Of a stretch of DNA of 9,083 nt, positions 1-5,958 are shown piece after piece. Below the pieces are notes generated by a model. That model worked only from the letters and a program-made list of their open reading frames with translations. It ran no database searches and had not been told where the DNA came from. The stretch comes from CAZFLM01 sp964519955 (lineage in GTDB: Bacteria; Armatimonadota; Chthonomonadetes; Chthonomonadales; CAJBBX01). The translations under genes and the position numbers were made by a program. How positions within the stretch are numbered: position 1 is the first letter of the stretch; each line of letters opens with the position of its first letter. The stretch lies in assembly GCA_964519955.1 (NCBI GenBank), contig CAZFLM010000144.1, positions 1 through 9,083 on the forward strand, read 5' to 3'.

Positions 1-401
1 GCGTCCATCTTCTGCACCACCGGCTTGTCGCAGTCGGTGGGCAGGCTCGGCAGCGCCATATCGACCTTCGCGCGCACCTCGTTGGCAGCCACGTCGCCGT
101 TCTTCTCGAGCACGAACCCGACGATGACGACCGAGACGCCCTCGGACGACGTGGAGGTCAGCGTGTCGATGCCGGAGACCGTGTTGACCTGCTTCTCGAT
201 CTCCTCGGTGACCTGCGTCTCCATCTCCTCCGGCGTCGCGCCGTTCAGAGTGGTCGTGATGGTCACGTAGGGCACGTCGATGTTCGGGAACCGGTCCACG
301 CCCAGTCGGCCGACGGAGAACCCGCCCACGACGACCAGCACGAGTATGATCACCGCCGCAACAACCGGGCGGTTGACGGATAGCCTAGCCAAGCCCTGCA
401 T
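1..401 (-). CDS. RND (HAE1/AcrB-type) efflux transporter, N-terminal part
   Basis: This is the inner-membrane, proton-driven pump of a tripartite efflux system; only the first 133 codons are inside the window and the gene runs off the left edge. The protein starts MQGLARLSVNRPVVAAVIIL, with the usual short cytoplasmic 'RPV' segment followed by the first transmembrane helix (about residues 13-33). It continues with the periplasmic porter region: the 'FPNIDVPYVTI' strand (about 38-48), 'GATPEEMETQVTEEIE' (about 55-70) and 'GIDTLTSTSSEGVSVV' (about 78-93), all hallmark HAE1-family segments. The start at 401 is supported by GGAGG at 409-413; an ATG 4 bases further upstream (405) is in another frame and meets a stop after six codons. 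The gene follows the adaptor by 30 bp, so the two are almost certainly co-transcribed. The substrate (drugs, solvents, lipids or metals) cannot be told from this part; the absence of the charged residues typical of metal pumps cannot be judged because the transmembrane core lies outside the window. Confidence 0.95.
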   Translation of the reverse strand, partial: MQGLARLSVNRPVVAAVIILVLVVVGGFSVGRLGVDRFPNIDVPYVTITTTLNGATPEEMETQVTEEIEKQVNTVSGIDTLTSTSSEGVSVVIVGFVLEKNGDVAANEVRAKVDMALPSLPTDCDKPVVQKMD

Positions 402-408
402 TCATCTT

Positions 409-413
409 CCTCC
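409..413 (-). promoter_or_regulatory. Ribosome-binding site of the RND gene
   Basis: GGAGG on the minus strand, seven bases before the ATG at 401. It decides between two overlapping ATG triplets (401 and 405), because only the one at 401 opens a long reading frame. Confidence 0.8.
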
Positions 414-431
414 AGACCGCGCAGGCGCCAA

Positions 432-2036
432 CTACTGCCGCGAGTCCTGCGCGGCGGCGGCGTCCTTCGCGCTGACGCTGTCGCCATCCCCCAACGCACG
501 CTGGCCCGACACCACCACGGCCGCGCCGCTCTCGATCCCCTTGGCCTCCACCCACAGGTCGTCGGGGGTGGTCATGCCGATGGTGATGGCCCGCTCGTGC
601 GCCGCTCCGCTCTCGACCACGAACACGCGGGCCTTCGTGTCGTCCTTGGAGTCGCGCAGCAGGGCGGCCACGGGTACTACCACCGCGCCCTTCTGCTCCG
701 CCGTCCGGATCCGCCCTTGGGCGAACATCTGCGGCCGCAGCAAGCGATCGGGGTTGCTGATCGTCACGCGGATCGGGAACGATCGGCTGCTCTGCGAACC
801 GGACGGATAGACCTTCGTCACCGTCCCGGCAAACACACGGCCGGGGAAAGCGTTCACCTTCACCTCGACGGTCTGGCCGACGCGCACGCCGCCAAGCTCG
901 CGGTCCGGCAGACTGGGCTCGAAGAAGACCTGGTCGAGCGAGACGACGCGGAGGATCGGCGTGCCGGGGCTCACGATCTGGCCGGGTTCGCCGGTCCGCG
1001 CCGCCACCTGCCCGGCGATGGGCGAGCGGATGAACGCATCGGCCAGCGCCTTCCGCGCGATCGCCTGACTGCTCACGGCCTGCTGCAGCGCGGCGCGGGC
1101 GGCCTGCACCTCGGCGCGGCGCACATCGTTCTGCGCCAGGCCCGCGCGAGCCGTCTCGACATCTGCCTTGCGAACCTTGTCCAGGGATGCCGCTGCCTGA
1201 GCCTGCCGCAGGCGCTCCTCGGCCTGGCGCACGGCCTGCTCGGCCTGGGTCACTTCCTGCGTGCGAGCGCCCTCCTTGATAAGGGAGAGGGCCTCCTGCG
1301 CCGCGCGGAGCTGCTCGTTCGCGACCTCGGCCGCCGTCTCGTACTGCTCCAGGGTCGACTGGGAGAGAGCGCCTTCCTTTGCGAGATCCCGGTTGCGGCG
1401 CACGTCGGACTGAGCCTTCTGCACGTTCGCCTTCGCGATCTTCACCTGGGTCTCGGCCCGGCGCACCTCTTGGGAGCGGGCGCCCTCGCGAACCTGGGAG
1501 AGCTGCGCCTTGGCCGCTTCCAGCGCCGCCTGGGCCGACTCGATCCCCGTCCTGGTGTTCACCTGCTGCTGCTCGTAGGCGGCCTCGGACGCGTGCACCG
1601 CGCTCGTGGAGCTGACCAACTGCATCCGCAGGGCGGCCTCGGCCTGGGCGACCCGCGCACGCGCCGCCGCCACAGCGCCATCGGCCGAGCGAACCTGGGA
1701 CTCCTGGTCGCTCATGTCGAGCCGCGCGACCACCTGGCCCGGCGCCACGACGTCGCCCTGGCGGACGTAGACCTCGGCCAGCCGGCCGGAAGCCTTCGAC
1801 GACAGCGGCACGTCCTCCAGCGACACCAGCGAGCCGGTCACATCGGTCCAGTGAACGACCGTCTCCTGCTTCGCTGCGAGCGTCTCAACAGGAGAGGCGG
1901 TGGGTCCCGCCGCCTTCTGCTCAGCCGCATGCCCGCTCCGGCACCCCGGCAGGGCTATCGCCAGCCCCGCGCACGCCATCGCCGCAGCCAGCACGCGGGC
2001 GCCAGATCGTATGGGCATCCTGTTCCACACTCCCAT
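432..2036 (-). CDS. Periplasmic adaptor (membrane fusion protein, HlyD/AcrA type) lipoprotein of RND pump
   Basis: This protein links the RND pump to an outer-membrane channel. With the start at 2036 it has 534 residues. An N-terminal lipoprotein signal (basic MPIRSGAR, hydrophobic stretch, lipobox LPGC with Cys32) predicts lipid anchoring. Order of parts: first beta-barrel/lipoyl half (about 60-107, with 'GRLAEVYVRQGDVVAPGQVV'), a very long alpha-helical coiled coil rich in Ala, Gln and Glu (about 110-333), second lipoyl half ('AFIRSPIAGQVAARTGEPGQIVSPGTPIL', 334-362), a beta-barrel (about 368-445) and a membrane-proximal domain (about 450-520). The coiled coil holds a repeated EGAR(S/T)QEV segment at about 184 and 255, and the protein is longer than the common 370-420 residues. 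Start choice: 2036 has GAGG nine bases upstream; ATG at 2018, just before the basic signal-peptide residues, is equally possible. The reading frame stays open up to 2504, but that part is antisense to the TetR gene and would destroy the signal peptide. The gene lies 223 bp after the TetR gene and 30 bp before the pump gene. Confidence 0.95.
   Translation of the reverse strand: MGVWNRMPIRSGARVLAAAMACAGLAIALPGCRSGHAAEQKAAGPTASPVETLAAKQETVVHWTDVTGSLVSLEDVPLSSKASGRLAEVYVRQGDVVAPGQVVARLDMSDQESQVRSADGAVAAARARVAQAEAALRMQLVSSTSAVHASEAAYEQQQVNTRTGIESAQAALEAAKAQLSQVREGARSQEVRRAETQVKIAKANVQKAQSDVRRNRDLAKEGALSQSTLEQYETAAEVANEQLRAAQEALSLIKEGARTQEVTQAEQAVRQAEERLRQAQAAASLDKVRKADVETARAGLAQNDVRRAEVQAARAALQQAVSSQAIARKALADAFIRSPIAGQVAARTGEPGQIVSPGTPILRVVSLDQVFFEPSLPDRELGGVRVGQTVEVKVNAFPGRVFAGTVTKVYPSGSQSSRSFPIRVTISNPDRLLRPQMFAQGRIRTAEQKGAVVVPVAALLRDSKDDTKARVFVVESGAAHERAITIGMTTPDDLWVEAKGIESGAAVVVSGQRALGDGDSVSAKDAAAAQDSRQ
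1251..1502 (-). repeat. Internal duplication in adaptor coiled coil (EGARxQEV segment)
   Basis: Two similar stretches, near 1464-1502 and 1251-1289, encode LSQVREGARSQEVRRAE and LSLIKEGARTQEVTQAE, 71 residues apart within the helical hairpin of the adaptor. Both the protein and the DNA are alike (shared blocks GCGCCCTC and GGGAGAG at matching places). It looks like an old in-frame duplication that lengthened the coiled coil. One EGAR/GxRPxxI-like segment is common in HlyD-type adaptors; two copies are less usual. Confidence 0.6.
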
Positions 2037-2259
2037 TGGGCCTAACCTCACTTTCGCAGCACGAGAGAACTGAGCGCCGTCGGCATCCCAGGGCGGCGCA
2101 CCCCTGGCAGTTCCGTCGCACCCGAAGGGGCTAACCGCAGTGGGAGCGGCCCCCTCGGATGCGGCGCTCACACGGGCCGGCGGCGCGCCCAGGACGGCCA
2201 ACCGGCCGCCCGACGCTGCCCGCGCAGACACCCGCGGAGCGACGTGCAGACTGCGGGCA
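2037..2259. other. Intergenic gap inside the efflux operon
   Basis: These 223 bp between the TetR and adaptor genes are very GC-rich. I see no convincing sigma70 promoter on the minus strand and no coding signal. A short 6-bp inverted repeat (CCAGGG 2088-2093, CCCTGG 2102-2107) could form a weak hairpin in the mRNA leader of the adaptor gene. The gap is long for an operon, so a second promoter of an unrecognised type cannot be excluded. Confidence 0.4.
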
Positions 2260-2895
2260 TCACCCGGCAGCCTGCCAAACCGTGTCTGGCTCCGCCTCGC
2301 ACGCCGCCACCGTGCCGAAACCGCCGAGCAGACGCTCGACGAACTCGGCGGCTTGGGCGCGCGTGAGAGCCTCATTGGCATCGTAGGCCACATGCACCCG
2401 CAGATGCGTGAAGCCCTGCAGCGCGTGCGCCAGGAGCATCTGGCACCCCGGACGAGCGACGCCCCGCTCGCAGGCCAGGGCCCCAGCCCGCTCCCAGTAC
2501 ACATCGACCTCGGCCCGGTAGTCGCGCAGGCCCAGGTTCTTCACCTCGTGCTCCGGCCCGAACATCAGCCCGGCCGCCATGCGCGCGAAGTCCTCGCGAT
2601 CGCGGGAGAACTCGAAGAACGTCCAGATGACCTCGGCGAGCAGCTCGGCGACGTCGGAGTGGGACGCGAACGCCTGGTCGAGCATGCCCTTGATCTCGTC
2701 GATGAAGGCGCGAAGAGCCGCTCGACAGAGACCTTCCTTGCTCTCGAAATAGTAGTAGAGCATCGGCTTCGTCACGCCGGCGGCCTCGGCGATCTCGCGG
2801 GTCGTGGTGGCCGCGAAACCACGCGTCGCGAACAGCTTGACGCCCGCGTCCATGATCCTCGTCTTGATCACGTTATCGGTAGAGCCTTCTCCCAT
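2260..2895 (-). CDS. TetR/AcrR-family transcriptional repressor
   Basis: A 211-residue DNA-binding protein of the usual TetR length. The N-terminal helix-turn-helix is clear: 'IMDAGVKLFATRGFAATTTR' followed by 'EIAEAAGVTKPMLYYYFESK' (residues 14-53), the family's signature including the recognition helix and the YYYF(E/K)SK turn. The C-terminal part (about 60-205) is all-helical and variable, as expected for the ligand-binding and dimerisation domain; the ligand cannot be predicted. It is the first gene of a minus-strand run leading to the adaptor and RND pump genes, so it most likely represses the pump and is relieved by a pump substrate. Its own promoter carries an inverted repeat just downstream of the -10 box, consistent with autorepression. 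The start at 2895 has an AGGTG ribosome-binding site close upstream. Confidence 0.95.
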   Translation of the reverse strand: MGEGSTDNVIKTRIMDAGVKLFATRGFAATTTREIAEAAGVTKPMLYYYFESKEGLCRAALRAFIDEIKGMLDQAFASHSDVAELLAEVIWTFFEFSRDREDFARMAAGLMFGPEHEVKNLGLRDYRAEVDVYWERAGALACERGVARPGCQMLLAHALQGFTHLRVHVAYDANEALTRAQAAEFVERLLGGFGTVAACEAEPDTVWQAAG

Positions 2896-2906
2896 GGCGC
2901 ACCTGT

Positions 2907-2920
2907 TTACCGGTCGGTAA
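2907..2920. promoter_or_regulatory. Probable TetR operator (inverted repeat)
   Basis: TTACCGGTCGGTAA has two perfect 6-bp arms (TTACCG/CGGTAA) around a 2-bp centre. It lies between the -10 box and the ribosome-binding site of the TetR gene, 11 bases before the ATG, covering the expected transcription start. TetR-family repressors commonly bind such short palindromes at their own promoters; that this protein binds this site is inferred. Confidence 0.7.
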
Positions 2921-2924
2921 GTAG

Positions 2925-2953
2925 ATTATGGGCACGTGCACAAGCCAAGTCAA
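2925..2953 (-). promoter_or_regulatory. Sigma70-type promoter of the TetR-efflux operon
   Basis: On the minus strand TTGACT (2948-2953) and CATAAT (2925-2930) are separated by exactly 17 bp. They sit about 30-58 bases upstream of the TetR start codon, and the inverted-repeat operator begins 4 bp downstream of the -10 box. The match and spacing are both good for a housekeeping sigma factor. Confidence 0.75.
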
Positions 2954-3075
2954 GGGCGGATGAGCAACTTCTCACACATTTGCCTGCGGGCGCTCGGCGA
3001 ACCGCATCGGCGGAGGTGCCGGGGCGCCCCAGGCCGAATCGTGGTGGGACGAGGAACCGCCGACCCCGAATCAGC

Positions 3076-3080
3076 GAGGT
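3076..3080 (+). promoter_or_regulatory. Ribosome-binding site deciding a GTG start
   Basis: GAGGT seven bases before GTG 3088. It marks this GTG as the start of the secreted propeller-like protein, although the frame is open for almost 1 kb further upstream. A signal peptide begins directly after this GTG. Confidence 0.7.
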
Positions 3081-3087
3081 ACACGCC

Positions 3088-4617
3088 GTGCCGACATGCG
3101 CTCGATATGCGATCTGCCTGGGTTTCCTACTGCTCCGGTCCCTTGCGCCTGCCTGGTGCCAGCCGTTCGGCATCCAGGTGGTCGACAAGACGACGCGGCG
3201 AGGCGTGCCACTGGTGGAACTCACAACGGTGAACAACGTGCGGTACATCACCGACAGCAACGGTTTCGTCGCCATGGACGAGCCCGGTCTCGAGGGGCTG
3301 CGTGTGTTCTTCCACATGAAGAGCCACGGATACACATTCCCGCGCGACCTATTCGGCAGTTTCGGCTCCGCGCTGCAGGTGAAGGCGGGCACGGTGGCGA
3401 CCGTGGAGGCCGAGCGCGTCAACATAGCCGAGCGGCTCTACCGCATCACTGGCGAGGGCATCTACCGCGACACGGTGCTGCTCGGGCGCAAGGCGCCCCT
3501 CCGCAAGCCCCTGCTGAACGCGGGAGTGTTCGGACAGGACAGCGTGCAGGCGGTTCCCTTCGGCGGACGCGTCTACTGGTTCTGGGGCGACACGAACCTG
3601 CCGCAGCACCCGCTCGGCGTGTTCCAGTCGACGGGCGCCACCTCGCCGCTACCCGGTAAGGACGCCCTCGATCCGGACAAGGCGATCGATCTCACCTACT
3701 TCACCGGGGCGGACGGGCAGGCACGGGGCGTGTGCGACCGTGCAGGCAATAACCCGATCTGGCTGGAGGGCCTCCTAACGCTGCGAGATGGCGGGAGCGA
3801 GAAGATGCTCGCCCGCTACACGCGCATGAAGGACCTGGGCACCGTGCTGGAGCACGGGCTGGTGCTGTGGGACGCGAAGCTGGAGCGGTTCGTAAAGCAC
3901 GCCCCGCTCGACCTCGCCGACCAGGTGCGCTGCCCGCGCGGCCATCCGGTGCGATGGCGCGACGGGGGCGCCGACTGCTTCCTCTTCCCCACCCCGTTCG
4001 CCACGGTCCGCGTCCGCGCCGATCTGGCCTCGCTGGCCGATCAGAAGCAGTACGAGGCATTCACGTGCCTGGCGCCGGGCTCGAAGTACGTGAAGGGCGC
4101 CGCCCAGGTGGAGCGCGACGACGCCGGGCGGCTGGTGTACGGCTGGAAGCGAGACACCGATCCGATCACGCAGGCGCAGGAGCGGGAGCTGATCGCGGCG
4201 GGGCTGGTGAAGGCGGAGGAAGCGCGATTCCAGGTAACGGATGCCGCGACCGGCGAACCGATCGAGATGCACAACGGCTCTATGAACTGGAACGCCTACC
4301 GCGGCAAGTGGATCCTGATCGCGGCGCAGACCGGAGGGAAGTCGTCGTTCCTGGGCGAGGTCTGGTACGCCGAGGCGGACGCGCCGACCGGCCCGTGGAC
4401 GACGGCTGTCCGCATCCTGACGCACGATCGGTACACCTTCTACAACCCGGTGCACCACGCGTTCCTGGACCAGGACGGCGCGCGCCTGATCTTCTTCGAG
4501 GGCACCTACGCGAACACGTTCTCCGGCAACCCGGACCAGACGCCGCGCTACGACTACAACCAGGTGATGTATCGGCTGGACCTGTCGGACCCAAGACTGC
4601 ATCCAACGAGGAGATGA
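3088..4617 (+). CDS. Exported protein of unknown function: regulatory-like N-domain plus probable beta-propeller
   Basis: A 509-residue protein that I cannot name. A signal peptide is visible (basic residue, then ICLGFLLLRSLAPAWC; cleavage probably after residue 24). Residues about 27-108 resemble a carboxypeptidase-regulatory/transthyretin-like beta-sandwich ('GIQVVDKTTRRGVPLVELTT', 'YITDSNGFVAMDEPG'). Residues about 140-500 look like a beta-propeller of the glycoside hydrolase 43/DUF4185 kind: 'GQDSVQAVPFGGRVYWFWGD' (149-168), 'SMNWNAYRGKWILIAA' (398-413), 'GEVWYAEADAPTGPW' (423-437) and 'YNPVHHAFLDQDGARLIFFE' (452-471) are typical blade strands. A catalytic acid/base set cannot be assigned, so enzymatic activity on carbohydrate is only a possibility. 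The GTG start at 3088 is chosen for its ribosome-binding site and signal peptide; the upstream open frame runs antisense to the TetR gene. The stop codon lies six bases before the next gene, so translation is probably coupled. Confidence 0.85.
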   Translation: MPTCARYAICLGFLLLRSLAPAWCQPFGIQVVDKTTRRGVPLVELTTVNNVRYITDSNGFVAMDEPGLEGLRVFFHMKSHGYTFPRDLFGSFGSALQVKAGTVATVEAERVNIAERLYRITGEGIYRDTVLLGRKAPLRKPLLNAGVFGQDSVQAVPFGGRVYWFWGDTNLPQHPLGVFQSTGATSPLPGKDALDPDKAIDLTYFTGADGQARGVCDRAGNNPIWLEGLLTLRDGGSEKMLARYTRMKDLGTVLEHGLVLWDAKLERFVKHAPLDLADQVRCPRGHPVRWRDGGADCFLFPTPFATVRVRADLASLADQKQYEAFTCLAPGSKYVKGAAQVERDDAGRLVYGWKRDTDPITQAQERELIAAGLVKAEEARFQVTDAATGEPIEMHNGSMNWNAYRGKWILIAAQTGGKSSFLGEVWYAEADAPTGPWTTAVRILTHDRYTFYNPVHHAFLDQDGARLIFFEGTYANTFSGNPDQTPRYDYNQVMYRLDLSDPRLHPTRR

Positions 4618-4670
4618 GAGCCGATGAGACGATGCTGCCTTGCCGCAGTGACGCTGATGGTGCTGGCCGT
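4608..4670 (+). repeat. Duplicated leader, copy 1 (RBS plus signal-peptide start)
   Basis: The 62 bp beginning at GAGGAG 4608 match the 62 bp beginning at 5238 with 10 differences by my count and no gaps. The match covers the ribosome-binding site, the start codon and the first part of the signal peptide, and fades after it. In this copy the GAGGAG lies in the last codons of the preceding gene. Confidence 0.8.
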
Positions 4671-5157
4671 GGGCGCGAGCGCACAGAGCCCGCTGATGCA
4701 GCCCGGTGCCCGCGAGTTCTTGCAGATCTACTTCCGCTACGCCGATGGGCTCCGGACGGACGGCTCCAAGGGGCTGAAGGACCTCCTGGCGCCGGACTTC
4801 CGGATACTGGGAGATCAGGGGTGGGTTCGGGGCAGCAAGGCCCTGGCCGCCATCGACCAGTACTCCTCCCTCTTCAGGGGCGGCGCCCTCTCGGTGCGGC
4901 TGCGCCAGGTGCGGATCGCGGGTAACCAGGCGGTCGTCATGACGCGGGAGGACGGCACGGTCGGCATGCCCATTCCCGGGGCACTCAGGAATCCCGCACC
5001 AGGGGTCAACGTGAACTCGGCCAAGCTGACGATGTCGTGGACGTGGAAGCAGACCTGGCGCAAAACCCCTCAGGGGTGGCGTCTCGCCCAGATGGAGCAG
5101 GCGCCCAACAAGGTGAAGGACGACGACGCCGTCTACACGGTGACGGCAGGCAGATAG
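4624..5157 (+). CDS. Exported NTF2/SnoaL-like (DUF4440-type) protein, copy 1
   Basis: A 177-residue exported protein. The signal peptide is clear (MRRCCLAAVTLMVLAVGASA, cleavage after ASA, about residue 20). The mature part shows the cone-shaped NTF2/SnoaL-like pattern: a first helix ('AREFLQIYFRYADGLRTDGS'), the 'GLKDLLAPDFRILG' loop, strands 'LSVRLRQVRIAGNQAVVMTR', and the final paired strands 'MSWTWKQTWRKTPQGWRLAQ', typical of the DUF4440 group in which 'W-W-xxxGWR(L/I)' ends the sheet. Such folds serve as small-molecule pockets or enzymes; no catalytic residues can be assigned here. The gene starts six bases after the propeller gene and lies in tandem with a paralog 96 bp downstream. An ATG at 4614 overlapping the preceding stop is in another frame and is not the start. 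Confidence 0.85.
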   Translation: MRRCCLAAVTLMVLAVGASAQSPLMQPGAREFLQIYFRYADGLRTDGSKGLKDLLAPDFRILGDQGWVRGSKALAAIDQYSSLFRGGALSVRLRQVRIAGNQAVVMTREDGTVGMPIPGALRNPAPGVNVNSAKLTMSWTWKQTWRKTPQGWRLAQMEQAPNKVKDDDAVYTVTAGR

Positions 5158-5190
5158 CCCGCGCCCGGCGCTGGGCCGCCGGCGGCGGGC
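5157..5190. repeat. GC-rich hairpin between the two paralogs
   Basis: GCCCGC (5157-5162) and GCGGGC (5185-5190) form a 6-bp stem around a GC-rich loop, starting at the last base of the stop codon of copy 1. No T-run follows, so it is not a classical terminator; it might reduce read-through or protect the upstream mRNA. The stretch also shares TAGCCCGCGC and TGGGCCGCCG with the sequence after the cyclase gene. Confidence 0.35.
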
Positions 5191-5237
5191 AGCGCATCGA
5201 GCAGCGCAAGATGGTGTGCGTATGGGCTCCGGACCCC

Positions 5238-5300
5238 GAGGAGATCAGAGCTGATGAGACGACAATTCGTTGCCGCAGTGATCCTGATGGTGCTCGCCGG
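5238..5300 (+). repeat. Duplicated leader, copy 2
   Basis: Second copy of the 62-bp block that covers the ribosome-binding site and signal-peptide start. It begins at GAGGAG 5238, exactly 630 bp after copy 1. Here it lies in intergenic DNA, not in the end of a gene, so it was probably carried along as part of the duplicated unit. Confidence 0.8.
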
Positions 5301-5784
5301 AACCGGTGGTTCGGCGCTCCCGCAACCGCAAGCCGCGTCCAGCCAGTTCGCCGCCATCTACCGGCAGTACGCCGCCGCGATCCAGTCCAAGGGCGCCAGG
5401 GGGCTGGAGGGCCTGGTGACGCCGGACTTCCGGTTCCGCCAGGACGGCCGGTGGCTGCACGGCAAAGAGGCGTTCGCCGCAATGGGCGGCCTGCTGTCAT
5501 TCGTACCTGGCGGCAGAGCGTCGGTGCGCCTGCGCCGCGTGCGCACGAAGGGCGACGTGGCCATCGTCGTGATCGAGGAGACCGTCTCCGTGCCGAGAGG
5601 CAAGACGATCCGGACCGCAGGGCTCGGTGGGACGATGGAGGTCACCGGCCCGGTGAGCGCATCGGCAACGTGGAAACACACCTGGCGCAGGACGTCGCGG
5701 GGCTGGCGGCTGGCGACGATGGAGGCCGAGCCGGGCGGCAAGTCGGCGGACACCGGCAGCATCCGAGTTTGCCCCGCGGGCTGA
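5254..5784 (+). CDS. Exported NTF2/SnoaL-like (DUF4440-type) protein, copy 2
   Basis: A 176-residue paralog of the preceding gene. It has a signal peptide (MRRQFVAAVILMVLAGTGGSA, cleavage probably near residue 21) and the same fold markers: 'FAAIYRQYAAAIQSKGARGL', 'LVTPDFRFRQDGRWLHGKEA', 'SVRLRRVRTKGDVAIVVIEE' and the closing 'ATWKHTWRRTSRGWRLATME'. The sequences agree best in PDFR, GG..SVRLR.VR and TWK.TWR.T..GWRLA.ME. The middle and the ends differ, so the pair has diverged and may bind different ligands. The C-terminus ends in a short tail with one Cys (IRVCPAG). The start at 5254 has the same ribosome-binding context as copy 1. It is the last gene of the cluster: a long inverted repeat follows 33 bp after the stop. 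Confidence 0.85.
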   Translation: MRRQFVAAVILMVLAGTGGSALPQPQAASSQFAAIYRQYAAAIQSKGARGLEGLVTPDFRFRQDGRWLHGKEAFAAMGGLLSFVPGGRASVRLRRVRTKGDVAIVVIEETVSVPRGKTIRTAGLGGTMEVTGPVSASATWKHTWRRTSRGWRLATMEAEPGGKSADTGSIRVCPAG

Positions 5785-5817
5785 GGCGCCGGCCTCCGCC
5801 TGCCTCCTCGCATGACG

Positions 5818-5859
5818 CCTCGCTCTGCGGCTTCCTGCTCCGGAACTCGCAGAGCGAGG
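5818..5859. terminator. Long perfect inverted repeat after the exported-protein cluster
   Basis: CCTCGCTCTGCG (5818-5829) and CGCAGAGCGAGG (5848-5859) are perfectly complementary over 12 bp. The 18-nt loop can itself form a small stem (TTCC 5832-5835 with GGAA 5842-5845). Position after the last gene suggests transcription termination or mRNA 3' protection, but no T-run follows on either strand, so an intrinsic terminator of the usual kind is not proven. Confidence 0.6.
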
Positions 5860-5897
5860 TCACCCGTGGAACGCAGTGGCCGCTCCGCATCGTACAT

Positions 5898-5930
5898 TAT
5901 ATCGGATATATTGCTCTAATATTCCGAATA
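5898..5930. promoter_or_regulatory. Paired palindromes in AT-rich promoter island of the RIC gene
   Basis: TATATCGGATATA (5898-5910, 6-bp arms around one base) and TATTCCGAATA (5920-5930, 5-bp arms around one base) are both perfect palindromes, with centres 21 bp (two helical turns) apart. They share the core TC-N-GA. A third dyad, ATATT-N5-AATAT (5908-5922), lies between them. A possible -10 box, TAATAT (5917-5922), overlaps the second palindrome, but no good -35 is visible. Because genes of this family are often controlled by NO- or iron-sulfur-sensing regulators (NsrR and other Rrf2 proteins, FNR-like proteins), a dimeric repressor binding both sites is likely; its identity is not known. 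Confidence 0.6.
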
Positions 5931-5958
5931 ACGCCCCGAGTGGCGGAGGAGGATCGGC

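Noticed and set aside
597..2045. Long open frame (482 codons) on the plus strand
   Set aside because: It is antisense to the adaptor gene; the Leu/Arg/Gly/His-rich product is typical of a shadow frame in GC-rich DNA and matches no family.
2037..2504. Upstream extension of the adaptor frame on the minus strand
   Set aside because: It overlaps the TetR coding region in another frame, would bury the lipoprotein signal and has low-complexity composition.
2140..3087. Upstream extension of the propeller-like protein frame
   Set aside because: It runs antisense through the whole TetR gene and its promoter; the signal peptide and ribosome-binding site place the true start at GTG 3088.
3775..4602. 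275-codon open frame on the minus strand
   Set aside because: It is antisense to the propeller-like gene, with shadow-type composition and no ribosome-binding site.
4614..4925. ATG overlapping the stop of the propeller-like gene (ATGA) as start of the next gene
   Set aside because: It is out of frame with the NTF2-like protein, and the ATG at 4624 begins a clear signal peptide shared with the paralog.
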